63,160 bases of DNA from an uncultured Erysipelotrichaceae bacterium (lineage in GTDB: Bacteria > Bacillota_I > Bacilli_A > Erysipelotrichales > Erysipelotrichaceae). The translations under genes and the position numbers were made by a program. The stretch is from assembly GCA_944326095.1 (NCBI GenBank), contig CALVCO010000003.1, positions 1-63,160 on the forward strand, in the 5' to 3' direction. The notes under the pieces were generated by a model that had not been told where the DNA came from, ran no database searches, and was given only the letters and a program-made list of their open reading frames with translations. This document shows positions 1 through 8,547 of this stretch, in pieces. The stretch's first letter is position 1. Every line of letters begins with the position of its first letter.

Positions 1-69
1 CGTAGTACTTAAAGTACTTTGTCTAATCAACAAGAGCTTTTTCAAGCTCCCACTTCTATAAGTGGTGGG
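1..69. mobile_element. Possible IS200/IS605-type right end (hairpin cluster)
   Basis: Three small inverted repeats follow one another: AGTACTT/AAGTACT at 4-18, GAGCTT/AAGCTC at 34-49 and CCACTT/AAGTGG at 50-65, then GTGGGTTATTGAC. A terminal hairpin followed by GTGGGT and a TTGAC-like cleavage site is typical of the end of IS200/IS605-family (tnpB-carrying) elements. No transposase is visible because the window starts here. The hairpins could instead be a terminator for the SWIM gene whose stop lies at 70-72. Confidence 0.35.
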
Positions 70-1398
70 TTATTGACGTGCTAATATTGGTAAATTATCT
101 AAATCATCTGGCATTTTATCTAAGATTTCTTGTCTTTTTTGTGACCATGATTCTTCAGAATATTCATCTTTAAGTGCGTCTAATAAATCTAAATCATCTG
201 GATAATAGTTAGTAATTAAATCTTCTAGAATTTCTAGATATTTTTGCTTATCACCTTGTAATTTATAGATATCCATTTTAAGTAGTTTTAAGTCTCCTTG
301 GATATCATTATCTTCTTTATTTAATTCATTACATTTATTAATAATATCTAAAGATTGATCAAAGTTACCTTGAAGATTGTTTTGATAAGCTAATATTTCA
401 ACAAGATCAATATTGTCTAAATGTTCCATGCAAAAATCATTTAGTTTTTCTTTATATTTTGGTAAACCAATCATACTATGAGCGTAACATGTTTCCCATT
501 GATATCTTTGCTTATTTGAAATGTTCTTATTTTCATTTAATTCTTGATTTTTTTCTTCTAAAAAGTCAATTTTTTCTTCTTCAAATTCTTTTGGACAGTT
601 ATTCACTATTAGATTTAATAATGTACTATGAATCCATTGTTGTTCTTGATTATCTAATAAGGATAATATCAAATCAAAAGTTTCATATTTAACTTCACTA
701 TCAGCTTTCTTAAGTAAAGTTTTTAATACATCATAAATTTCTTCTTCAGCATTATATAAAGTATCAATATAATTATCTTCAATATCATCAAATCGTTCAA
801 AAATAATAATTAATAATGATAAAGCTTCATCATATTCTTCTTTATCTATGAAATATTGAATTTCTTCATCGATTATATTACACAATTCATCGTCAAGTTC
901 TTCATAAGCATAATCATAATCACAATATTTATCACTGTTGATATTAAAATTATTAAAAGTTTCATTTATTCTATCATCAGCTTGATCAAACACATCTTCA
1001 TCATCCATATCAACATATTTTTCAAATAGTTCTAATAGTTCATAATTTCCATCTAAAACTTTTAATAAAAATCTATCGATATCTTTGCGATTAGCCCTTT
1101 TGATTAAATCTTCCAAATAATTGTCTTCATCATTTTGGAAAATTTCAATTTTAGAAAGTTCACCATTTAATTTTTCTAGTGCTTCTATAGCAGTAATTAT
1201 ATGTTCACAATAATTACCTTCTTTGCCATTTTCACAATCACAATAAGCCTCTAAAATTTCCCCATCTCCTAAAGTAATATTTACTTCATGATCGGGATTA
1301 CCTTTAACTTTAGCTTGAATCGCATCACCCTTTATTGATAGATTCACATTAAGTTCTTCATTTGCATAAAATTCATTTCTTTTTTCTTCATATATCAT
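70..1398 (-). CDS. SWIM zinc-finger domain protein
   Basis: A 442-residue acidic, mostly helical protein. Near the N-terminus it has a SWIM-type CxCxnCxH zinc site (C53, C55, C64, H66; local sequence YCDCENGKEGNYCEH). SWIM domains bind DNA or protein. The remainder is rich in D, E, N and L and looks like TPR-type helical repeats, but I recognise no enzyme domain. A GTG lies 9 nt further upstream, but AGGA (1409-1412) is 10 nt from the ATG at 1398 and only 1 nt from that GTG, so I chose the ATG. The last codons before the stop overlap the possible insertion-sequence end at the window edge, so the native C-terminus may be missing. Family assignment is fairly safe; the cellular role is unknown. 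Confidence 0.75.
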   Translation of the reverse strand: MIYEEKRNEFYANEELNVNLSIKGDAIQAKVKGNPDHEVNITLGDGEILEAYCDCENGKEGNYCEHIITAIEALEKLNGELSKIEIFQNDEDNYLEDLIKRANRKDIDRFLLKVLDGNYELLELFEKYVDMDDEDVFDQADDRINETFNNFNINSDKYCDYDYAYEELDDELCNIIDEEIQYFIDKEEYDEALSLLIIIFERFDDIEDNYIDTLYNAEEEIYDVLKTLLKKADSEVKYETFDLILSLLDNQEQQWIHSTLLNLIVNNCPKEFEEEKIDFLEEKNQELNENKNISNKQRYQWETCYAHSMIGLPKYKEKLNDFCMEHLDNIDLVEILAYQNNLQGNFDQSLDIINKCNELNKEDNDIQGDLKLLKMDIYKLQGDKQKYLEILEDLITNYYPDDLDLLDALKDEYSEESWSQKRQEILDKMPDDLDNLPILARQ

Positions 1399-1440
1399 AA
1401 TTATCACATCCTACTAAATATTTTATCATTTATATTATAA

Positions 1441-1467
1441 AAAAGTTCTCCTTTTAAGAGAACTTTT
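1441..1467 (-). terminator. Terminator of the mgl operon
   Basis: A perfect 10-bp hairpin (AAAAGTTCTC / GAGAACTTTT) starts 5 nt after the mglC stop and ends in a T tract on the minus strand. Confidence 0.85.
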
Positions 1468-1472
1468 ATCAA

Positions 1473-3128
1473 CTATTTCTTTCTTACGTACTTCAAGCAG
1501 TCCAAAGTAACAGCTACTAGGATGATAATACCTGAGAATACGAATTGTAAGTTAGTATCGATACCTAAGATTGTTAAAGAGTAAGTTAATGCTGTAAAGA
1601 TAAATACACCAACAACTACACCTGAAATCTTACCAATACCACCAGTAAATGATACACCACCAACTACGCAGGCAGCGATAGCGTCCATTTCCCAACCTTG
1701 ACCATAAGCAGCAGAACCAGAACCAACCATTCTGATACATTCTAACCATGAACCAAATCCATATAATACACCAGCTAATACGAAGGCACCTACTGTAACT
1801 TTAAGTACAGAAATACCAGATACTGATGCAGCTTCAGAGTTACCACCTACTGCATATAAGTTTTTACCAAATGTTGTCTTGTTCCAGATGAACCAAACAA
1901 CAACTACAGCAGCAATTGCCCATAAAATAATTGTAGGGAATCCACCAACTTTAGGAATAATCATCTTTGGAATTGAAGGTTCAATAGCACCGAAAGATAC
2001 ACCTTTAGTAGAATATGTTACTAAACCGAAGATTACTAACATATTAGCCATTGTAGAAATGAATGGATGCATCTTAAACTTAGCAGTGAAGAATCCAGCA
2101 ATAGTAGTAAATACTGTACATAACAATACACACATCAATAATGCAAAGAATACTCTAACAATTACAGGTAGACCCGTAAAATCAAAGATATGTCCAAATA
2201 CTGAACCAGTATTAATACCTTGGTGCATTATGATAGTCGCAACAGTCATACCCATACCAACCATTCTTCCTACAGAAAGGTCAGTACCTGCTAACAAGAT
2301 CAATCCAGCAACTCCAAGTGCTAAGAACATACGAGGAGAAGCTTGTTGTAAAATATTTAATACGTTATTTAATGTTAATAATTGTAATCCATTTTTAACA
2401 ATTGGTGTAATGATACATAATCCAATAAATACGATAATAATTGCGATATATAGACCATTACGCAATAAGAAATCACGAGTATTGAATGTATAAACATAAT
2501 TCTCTTTTCTTTGTGCTAAATTTTCTGCAAATGAGAAATTACCCATCTTCAATAAGTCTATTAAATGATAACGATAATCAAAAGCATTATGTTGACGATC
2601 TTTAATATTTTGAAGATTCTTTTGATATTCCATCTTTGCATCAAACAAACGGTTCTTTTGAATATATTTTTCTTCTTTAATTTCAGCAGAATCTTTTAAT
2701 TTAGCTAAATTATTTTTATGTTCATTATTTAATTCAGCTACTTTAGCATCATATGCTTGACGAGCTTGTTGTTTTTCTAGCTTACAACTAGCTACAACTG
2801 CATCATAATATTCATTATAATGCTCTTTCAAATAAGCTTCACCTTTCGCAACATTATCTGCTACAGCTTGCTTATTATTTTCTTCAACTTTTTTAGCTTG
2901 AGCTAATTTAGCTTTTAAATCAGTCAAACGTTGTTCTTTTTCTTGTTTAGAATAAATTTTATCTCTTTTAACAGCTTCGATTTCTTCGGTATATTCTATT
3001 ACTTTAAAAGTACCATCTTCTCTTAATTTATCGACAACCTGTTGTATCTCCCCTAATTTAGTTTCAAAAGGTTTACGAAGTTCTAATTCTTCTTGAGGAG
3101 TGAGAATCTTGGAAATCTTATTACTCAT
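1473..3128 (-). CDS. mglC: Galactose/methyl-galactoside ABC permease MglC with long N-terminal extension
   Basis: Membrane subunit of the galactose ABC importer. From about residue 222 it aligns with E. coli MglC: a first membrane helix after LLRNGLYIAI, then the family signature GLILLAGTDLSVGRMVGM, further hydrophobic segments, and the conserved GGVSFTGGIGKISG loop near the end. The protein is 551 residues against about 336 in E. coli. The extra ~210 N-terminal residues are charged (K, E, Q, A rich), predicted helical or coiled-coil, and have no membrane segment, so they probably lie in the cytoplasm. The start has GGAG upstream and lies 15 nt after mglA. The extension could bind MglA or another partner; that is inference. 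Confidence 0.92.
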   Translation of the reverse strand: MSNKISKILTPQEELELRKPFETKLGEIQQVVDKLREDGTFKVIEYTEEIEAVKRDKIYSKQEKEQRLTDLKAKLAQAKKVEENNKQAVADNVAKGEAYLKEHYNEYYDAVVASCKLEKQQARQAYDAKVAELNNEHKNNLAKLKDSAEIKEEKYIQKNRLFDAKMEYQKNLQNIKDRQHNAFDYRYHLIDLLKMGNFSFAENLAQRKENYVYTFNTRDFLLRNGLYIAIIIVFIGLCIITPIVKNGLQLLTLNNVLNILQQASPRMFLALGVAGLILLAGTDLSVGRMVGMGMTVATIIMHQGINTGSVFGHIFDFTGLPVIVRVFFALLMCVLLCTVFTTIAGFFTAKFKMHPFISTMANMLVIFGLVTYSTKGVSFGAIEPSIPKMIIPKVGGFPTIILWAIAAVVVVWFIWNKTTFGKNLYAVGGNSEAASVSGISVLKVTVGAFVLAGVLYGFGSWLECIRMVGSGSAAYGQGWEMDAIAACVVGGVSFTGGIGKISGVVVGVFIFTALTYSLTILGIDTNLQFVFSGIIILVAVTLDCLKYVRKK

Positions 3129-3143
3129 TTGATATCTCCTTCA

Positions 3144-4652
3144 TTATAGGTATTTTGTACTCAATCTTAATAATTCTTCTTGATTAGTTTCTTTAGTATT
3201 AACAATACCAGCTAATTGTCCATTAGACATTACGCCAATACGATTTGTCATACCTAAGATTTCAGGCATTTCAGAAGAAACAATGATAATTGTCTTTCCT
3301 TCTTTAGCCATCTTAATAATCAATTCATAAATTTCATATTTAGCACCAACATCAATACCACGAGTTGGTTCATCCATCATAAATACCTGTGGTGCTCTTT
3401 CTAGCCATTTACCAAAAATTACTTTTTGTTGGTTACCACCTGACAAACTAGTAATCATATCATCATGTCCCATACATTTAGTATGCATGATCTTAATTTC
3501 TTTTTTCGTTGCATCAACCATCTTCTTATCTGAAAGGGCAACTCCTTGTTTATAAGAAGGTAGATTAGCAATTGTTGTATTAAAGGTCAAATCACATTTT
3601 AAGAATAAGCCATTAGCTTTTCTTTCTTCCGTAATTAATGCAAAACCATGTTCAATAGCTTCTTTAGCATTATTGAAATTCATTAATTTACCATCTAAAT
3701 ATACTCTACCAGAAGCTCTAGTACGAATACCAAATATTGTTTCTAGTAATTCTGTTCTTCCAGCTCCAACTAGACCATATAGACCAAATATTTCACCTTT
3801 TCTAACATCAAAACTAATATCTTGAAGATGAGGTTCAAATTTAGTAGTTAAATGTTGAACTGATAGGCTAACACCTTGTGGAACATTATCTACTGGTGGG
3901 AAACGATTATCCAATGAACGACCAACCATGGCTGATATCAATTCATTCATATTTGTTTCACTAGTTGCTTTTGTCATTACCATTTTACCATCACGTAATA
4001 CTGATACTTCATCACAGATTTCAAAAATTTCATCCATCTTATGAGAAATATAGATTAATGAGATACCTTGGCTTTTCAACATTCTCATCATTTCAAATAG
4101 TTTATCTACTTCTTGAATGGTCAAAGATGAAGTTGGCTCATCTAATACGATAACCTTTGAATTATAAGAAATAGCACGAGCAATTTCACACATTTGTCTT
4201 TGTGATACCGACATATTACGCATAGGTTGTGTCAAATTGACCGTCATTCCTAATTTTCTAAATAATTCAGACGCTTTCTTTTTCATTCGTTCTTCATCAA
4301 CTACGCCCATTGAATTTACAGGATAACGGCCTAAGAACAAATTATCAACAACGTTTCTTTCCAAGCATTGATTCAATTCTTGGTGAACCATCGCAATTCC
4401 ATTTTCAAGAGCGTCTTTAGGCCCTTCAAAATTAATTTCTTTGCCATCTAGGAAAATCTTACCTTCATCTTTTTGATATGAACCGAAAAGACATTTCATC
4501 ATTGTAGATTTTCCAGCACCGTTTTCTCCCATAAGTCCCATAACCGTACCAGCTTTAACATCTAAATTAATATGATCCAAAACTTGGTTACGACCAAAAG
4601 ACTTACACATGCCACGTATCGATAAGATTACATCATTTTTCTTATCTTCCAT
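3144..4652 (-). CDS. mglA: Galactose/methyl-galactoside ABC importer ATPase MglA
   Basis: A 502-residue double ABC ATPase that powers sugar uptake through MglC. The N-terminal half has Walker A GENGAGKST, signature SVSQRQ and Walker B VIVLDEPTSS. The C-terminal half has the usual degenerate P-loop of sugar ABC proteins (GLVGAGRTE), signature LSGGNQQK and MMDEPTRGIDVG. Length and layout match the RbsA/MglA family. It lies between mglB and mglC in one operon. The 82-nt gap from mglB contains a strong hairpin that may lower its expression relative to the binding protein. Confidence 0.95.
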   Translation of the reverse strand: MEDKKNDVILSIRGMCKSFGRNQVLDHINLDVKAGTVMGLMGENGAGKSTMMKCLFGSYQKDEGKIFLDGKEINFEGPKDALENGIAMVHQELNQCLERNVVDNLFLGRYPVNSMGVVDEERMKKKASELFRKLGMTVNLTQPMRNMSVSQRQMCEIARAISYNSKVIVLDEPTSSLTIQEVDKLFEMMRMLKSQGISLIYISHKMDEIFEICDEVSVLRDGKMVMTKATSETNMNELISAMVGRSLDNRFPPVDNVPQGVSLSVQHLTTKFEPHLQDISFDVRKGEIFGLYGLVGAGRTELLETIFGIRTRASGRVYLDGKLMNFNNAKEAIEHGFALITEERKANGLFLKCDLTFNTTIANLPSYKQGVALSDKKMVDATKKEIKIMHTKCMGHDDMITSLSGGNQQKVIFGKWLERAPQVFMMDEPTRGIDVGAKYEIYELIIKMAKEGKTIIIVSSEMPEILGMTNRIGVMSNGQLAGIVNTKETNQEELLRLSTKYL

Positions 4653-4683
4653 AAAGTTTACTCCTGTCTTTTTTTAACAAACT

Positions 4684-4710
4684 ATTAGGGAGAGATAACC
4701 TCTCCCTAAT
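4684..4710 (-). promoter_or_regulatory. Intercistronic hairpin between mglB and mglA
   Basis: An 11-bp perfect stem, ATTAGGGAGAG / CTCTCCCTAAT, with a 5-nt loop lies in the 82-nt gap. On the minus strand it is followed by AATAG rather than a run of T, so it is more likely an RNA-stability or partial-termination element that favours MglB over MglA/MglC than a full terminator. Confidence 0.6.
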
Positions 4711-4734
4711 AATCAATTTTCTTTTAATTACAAA

Positions 4735-6030
4735 TTATTGGCTTAAAAGTGATGTATAAGAAGCCGCATTATCTGTCTTAACCATGTTGATTGCGAATGC
4801 ATCATATTGGCTAGGGTTACCTAAACGGTTAGTAATATTAGATTCAGTTTGACCGTCACCACCGATGTATTCAACATTTAAGTTCAACAAATCATCATAT
4901 TTTTGTAATAATGGTTGGTAAGTAGAACTTAAGAAGTTATCTGCAGCGTTATAGATGTTTAACCAAACATTCTTAACTGGATGAGCAGCTTCATCTAATT
5001 GGTTAGAAACTGGAGCATATGTAACTGTTGAATCTAAGAAATCTTCATAATTATCAGCAGTTACTGCAACGTTTAATGCATAGTATGAACGTTGATCAGC
5101 ATCATATCTATAAACATCAGCACTTAATACGTTACCAGCATCATCAGCAGTACCAATACCTGTATCAACATCAACACCATCTAAAGCATTACGTAATACA
5201 CGAAGTGTTAAGTAAGCTTGAACGTCAGCATGTTGGCTAATTGTTCCTCCATAACCTTCAGCGATAGCTGCTACTGCATCAGAGTTAGCATCATAACCGA
5301 ATGTAGGAACTTCATTTTCTTTAGACCAAGCATTGAAGATTGACATACCCATACCATCATTGTTAGATGCTACGATATCAATTTGATCACCAAATGAAGC
5401 TGACCAAGTACCAATTGCGTTACCAGCTGTAGCTGCATCCCAAGTAGCACCTGCAGAGTTCTTCATTTCTTGAGAAGCTAATTCTCTTACAGTATAAGTT
5501 GTACCATTAATTTCTAGAGTTCCATCTTGAACTACTGTTGCAGAACCATCAGTATTTGTACCAGCTGGATCACTAACGATATTTCCATCAGCTTCTACTG
5601 CTGTACCTAATGCTTTACGAACACCTCTTGTACGAGCAATTGAGTCATTGTGACCTACGTCACCAATAGCTAATACATAACCGATAATTCCATCACCATT
5701 ACGATCAAGACCATCGATGTTATTTTCGATATAAGCTTTAATCATTTCACCTTGTAGTTCAGCACCTTGGTTAGCATCGAAACCTACATAGTAAGTATCT
5801 TCGTTGAATGATAAAGCATTCATGTCTAGTTCACCAGTTGAACTGTTAGATGGTTGGCGGTTGAACCATACCAATGGTTTGTCAGCATTTGCTACTGTTG
5901 TAGTTGTTTCAGCACCTGTTGTACTTTCAGCAGTACCACTAGGTTCTTCTGTTGTTGTTCCTCCACTACAGCCTACTAGACTTACAGTCATAGCAGCTGC
6001 CATGAAGAAAGGTAAAAATCTTTTTTTCAT
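4735..6030 (-). CDS. mglB: Galactose-binding lipoprotein MglB, circularly permuted
   Basis: Sugar-binding component of the mgl importer, 431 residues. The signal peptide ends in lipobox SLVGC (C21), so it is membrane-anchored, followed by a T/E/G-rich linker. The globular part begins at KPLVWFNRQPS (51-61), which in E. coli GBP is residue ~85 onward. It runs through the EF-hand-like loop DRNGDGIIG, GHNDSIAR, SNNDGMGM and FGYDANSD. After a linker (about 335-352) comes VWLNIYNAADNF (355-366) to the end, equivalent to the E. coli mature N-terminus (IGVTIYKYDDNF). The order is therefore permuted. Likely ligand residues: D364, F366, N57, H127, D129, R133, W197, D247. I chose ATG 6030 because GAGGGAG lies 8 nt upstream and the signal peptide starts there. 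Confidence 0.9.
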   Translation of the reverse strand: MKKRFLPFFMAAAMTVSLVGCSGGTTTEEPSGTAESTTGAETTTTVANADKPLVWFNRQPSNSSTGELDMNALSFNEDTYYVGFDANQGAELQGEMIKAYIENNIDGLDRNGDGIIGYVLAIGDVGHNDSIARTRGVRKALGTAVEADGNIVSDPAGTNTDGSATVVQDGTLEINGTTYTVRELASQEMKNSAGATWDAATAGNAIGTWSASFGDQIDIVASNNDGMGMSIFNAWSKENEVPTFGYDANSDAVAAIAEGYGGTISQHADVQAYLTLRVLRNALDGVDVDTGIGTADDAGNVLSADVYRYDADQRSYYALNVAVTADNYEDFLDSTVTYAPVSNQLDEAAHPVKNVWLNIYNAADNFLSSTYQPLLQKYDDLLNLNVEYIGGDGQTESNITNRLGNPSQYDAFAINMVKTDNAASYTSLLSQ

Positions 6031-6063
6031 TTTGTTACTCCCTCTAAGATTCTTTCTGTCTTG

Positions 6064-6092
6064 ATAATAACACAAAATGTTAACGCTTTCAA
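6064..6092 (-). promoter_or_regulatory. mglB promoter with overlapping cre site
   Basis: On the minus strand, TTGAAA (6087-6092) and TATTAT (6064-6069) are spaced by 17 nt. A perfect match to the CcpA operator consensus, TGAAAGCGTTAACA, lies at 6078-6091 across the -35 and spacer. This predicts carbon catabolite repression of mglBAC. Confidence 0.8.
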
Positions 6093-6159
6093 CACAATAT
6101 TTTAATTATTTTTTCACACAATTTTTACAAAACTACAAAATAGTATTTATTTAAGCTAC

Positions 6160-7431
6160 TCAAACAATCTTATAACCACCTACTGGGCGAATACTAAATT
6201 TGAAACAAGAACCTTCTCCAAAGATAGCTTCCATCTGTTTTGCATATTCTTCGACCATATTTTTTGGCACAAAAGCTTGAATAGTTCCAGCAAGTCCACC
6301 ACCATGTACACGATAAGCACCCTTGCCTTTTAATAAACTTTCTGACACACATAAAGCTACAGCCAATTCTTGATGTTTATAATCTTTAGGACTATAGACA
6401 TTTTGTAAATACATATAGCTAGAATAACCAGATTCAACTACTAAACGTTTAAAGCTTTCCATATCACCATTTCTTAAAGCTTTAACTTGTTCAACTACTC
6501 TTTCTGTTTCATCTACAAAATGTAATGCTCTAAGTAAGCATCTATCATCTGTCTTCTCTCTAATTAAAGCAATATTATCTAAAATTTCTTGTTTAGTAAC
6601 TTGTGACAATACTTCTTTACCTAAAACATGAGCTACTTTTTTCATTTCTAAAGGCATCAAACCATATTCATCACTAAGATCAGCATGATCTCCCTTAGTA
6701 TCAACAATACATAAAGCATAATCACTATGAGCAAAATCAAAATCTACTTTTTCTACTTTAGGATCATCTTTATCTTTAAAATCAATGGTAACAAAACCAC
6801 CAACAGAACAAGCCAATTGATCCATTAGCCCACATGGTTTCATAAAATAATTATTTTCAGCATATTGTCCAATCTTACCAATAGTAATTGAATCAACTTT
6901 ACCTTCATTATATAAATGTGACAAAATAGTTCCTACTAATACTTCAAATGCCGCACTAGAAGATATACCTGAACCTCTTAAAACTGCACTTTGTGCATAA
7001 GCTTTAAAGCCTCCAATCTTATAACCAAGTTCTTTAAATCTAGCTAAAGTACCTCTAATTAAAGCCTCACTAGTAAATTTTTCTTCTTCTTTTGGATTTA
7101 ATTCATCAATTCTAACTGGTTTAACTTCATAGCCTTCGGAATAATATTCACAAACATCATCACTAGGACAAACAACACAAGCGATATCCATATTAACACT
7201 AGCTGCTAATACTCTACCTAATTGATGATCAGTATGATTTCCTCCTACTTCTGTTCTTCCTGGAGCGCAAATCAAATGAGCATCTCTATCGCCAAATTTT
7301 TCCAAAGCACTATCTAATAATGCTAAATAACGTTCTTTTTGATCATCAATTTCTTGACGACAATTTAGCATTTGTAATTGCTCATCAAAAGCTCCTTCCT
7401 TTAAATTTTTAACAATTTCCGTAATTAACAT
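6160..7431 (-). CDS. galK: Galactokinase
   Basis: Phosphorylates galactose to galactose-1-phosphate, the first Leloir step, in the cytoplasm. The 423-residue GHMP kinase has the galactokinase signature GRTEVGGNHTDHQLG (58-72), the ATP loop GSGISSSAAFE, and the C-terminal motif RVHGGGLAGTIQAFV. Its start lies 2 nt after the galM stop, so the two are co-transcribed, with mglB 130 nt further on. galT and galE are not in this window. Motif match and length make the call firm. Confidence 0.95.
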   Translation of the reverse strand: MLITEIVKNLKEGAFDEQLQMLNCRQEIDDQKERYLALLDSALEKFGDRDAHLICAPGRTEVGGNHTDHQLGRVLAASVNMDIACVVCPSDDVCEYYSEGYEVKPVRIDELNPKEEEKFTSEALIRGTLARFKELGYKIGGFKAYAQSAVLRGSGISSSAAFEVLVGTILSHLYNEGKVDSITIGKIGQYAENNYFMKPCGLMDQLACSVGGFVTIDFKDKDDPKVEKVDFDFAHSDYALCIVDTKGDHADLSDEYGLMPLEMKKVAHVLGKEVLSQVTKQEILDNIALIREKTDDRCLLRALHFVDETERVVEQVKALRNGDMESFKRLVVESGYSSYMYLQNVYSPKDYKHQELAVALCVSESLLKGKGAYRVHGGGLAGTIQAFVPKNMVEEYAKQMEAIFGEGSCFKFSIRPVGGYKIV

Positions 7432-7433
7432 AA

Positions 7434-8435
7434 CTATACTTCCTCCACCTTAAATTTTGTTATATGTTCTTTTACTTCATTAGCTTTTAAAATTGGTTTA
7501 ATATGCTTATGCAAATTAATCGCATTAGGATAATATTGTGTTTCAAAACAAATTGAAGAGCGTTTTGGATAACAATTACCATCTTTACCCCTAGCTTTAC
7601 CATCAAGATAATTAGCAGAATATAGATGCATACCTGGAAGATCAGAATATACTTCCATCTTTAATTTGCCATTATCATAAGTACAAAAATGACGCATGCC
7701 TTCCCCTTTAATTACATAATTATGGTCATAACCATTACCATTGATAATTTGTGGATGTGCTACATCAATATCCTGACCTATTTTTTTCCTTTGTCTAAAA
7801 TCAAATGGAGTACCAGTAACATCCATCAATTCTTCATGAGTTAAACCATCGCTATCTACCATACCTATATAATCAGCATTTATCATTAGATAATCATCTA
7901 AAATACTAGTAGATTTTAAACCATTGATATTAAAGAAAGCATGATTACAAATATTAACAATTGTATCGGCATCACTTGAGACTTTATATTTATAAATTAG
8001 ACCATCATCTTCTAATTTATAAGTAATTTCAACTTGTAGATTACCAGGAAAACCTTCTTCTAAATCTTCACTCAAATATCTACAAATTAATTGATCACCA
8101 TCTTCTTCAATTTCCCACTTTTTAGTATCAAAGCCATCTTTACCTCCATGTAAAGTATTAGGACCATTATTGATAGCCAAAGTATATTCTTTACCATTCA
8201 AGCTAAATTTACCTTTTTCAATACGATTACAAACCCTACCAATAGTCGCATTCATATACTTTACATCTTCTACATAGCCATGGACATTATCAAATCCCTG
8301 AACAATATCCACTCCCTTATATTTAAAATTACAAAGGGTTGCTCCATAGTCACTAACACTAATCTCAAAGTGACCTTTATTGATGGTATAAAGATAATAA
8401 TCTTGGCCATCATATGTTTCTAATAGTCTTTTCAT
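7434..8435 (-). CDS. galM: Aldose 1-epimerase (galactose mutarotase)
   Basis: Interconverts the alpha and beta anomers of galactose so that galactokinase can use them. The 333-residue protein has the family landmarks NRIEKGKFSLNGKEY, NNGPNTLHGG with the catalytic histidine, NHAFFNING, and the late acidic motif CFETQYYPNAIN holding the catalytic glutamate. It is the first gene of the galM-galK unit. AGGAG lies just upstream of the ATG, and a cre site sits at 8453-8466. Confidence 0.93.
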   Translation of the reverse strand: MKRLLETYDGQDYYLYTINKGHFEISVSDYGATLCNFKYKGVDIVQGFDNVHGYVEDVKYMNATIGRVCNRIEKGKFSLNGKEYTLAINNGPNTLHGGKDGFDTKKWEIEEDGDQLICRYLSEDLEEGFPGNLQVEITYKLEDDGLIYKYKVSSDADTIVNICNHAFFNINGLKSTSILDDYLMINADYIGMVDSDGLTHEELMDVTGTPFDFRQRKKIGQDIDVAHPQIINGNGYDHNYVIKGEGMRHFCTYDNGKLKMEVYSDLPGMHLYSANYLDGKARGKDGNCYPKRSSICFETQYYPNAINLHKHIKPILKANEVKEHITKFKVEEV

Positions 8436-8452
8436 TATTTTTTCTCCTAATA

Positions 8453-8466
8453 TGTAAGCGCTATTA
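8453..8466 (-). promoter_or_regulatory. cre site before galM
   Basis: TGTAAGCGCTATTA matches the cre consensus TGWAARCGYTWNCW at 13 of 14 positions. It lies just downstream of a minus-strand promoter (TTGAAC, 18 nt, TATTAT), where bound CcpA would act as a roadblock. A divergent promoter for the butyrate kinase (TTCAAA, 17 nt, TATAAT ending near 8521) shares this 112-nt gap. Confidence 0.7.
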
Positions 8467-8547
8467 TTATAATAAACTAAATATCATAAATGTTCAAATT
8501 TAATTAACCAACAAGTATAATATAAGTAATAAAAAAATGGAGGAATT

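Noticed and set aside
1879-2493. A 204-codon plus-strand frame inside mglC
   Set aside because: It is the antisense of a clear permease core, with low-complexity T/I/N-rich content and no ribosome site.
5804-6064. Plus-strand frame opposite the mglB signal peptide
   Set aside because: Antisense of the T-rich linker and signal peptide; valine/leucine-rich by chance.
4735-6075. MglB explained as a frameshifted or chimeric gene
   Set aside because: The frame is continuous, all ligand residues are kept, and each segment appears only once, which fits permutation better.
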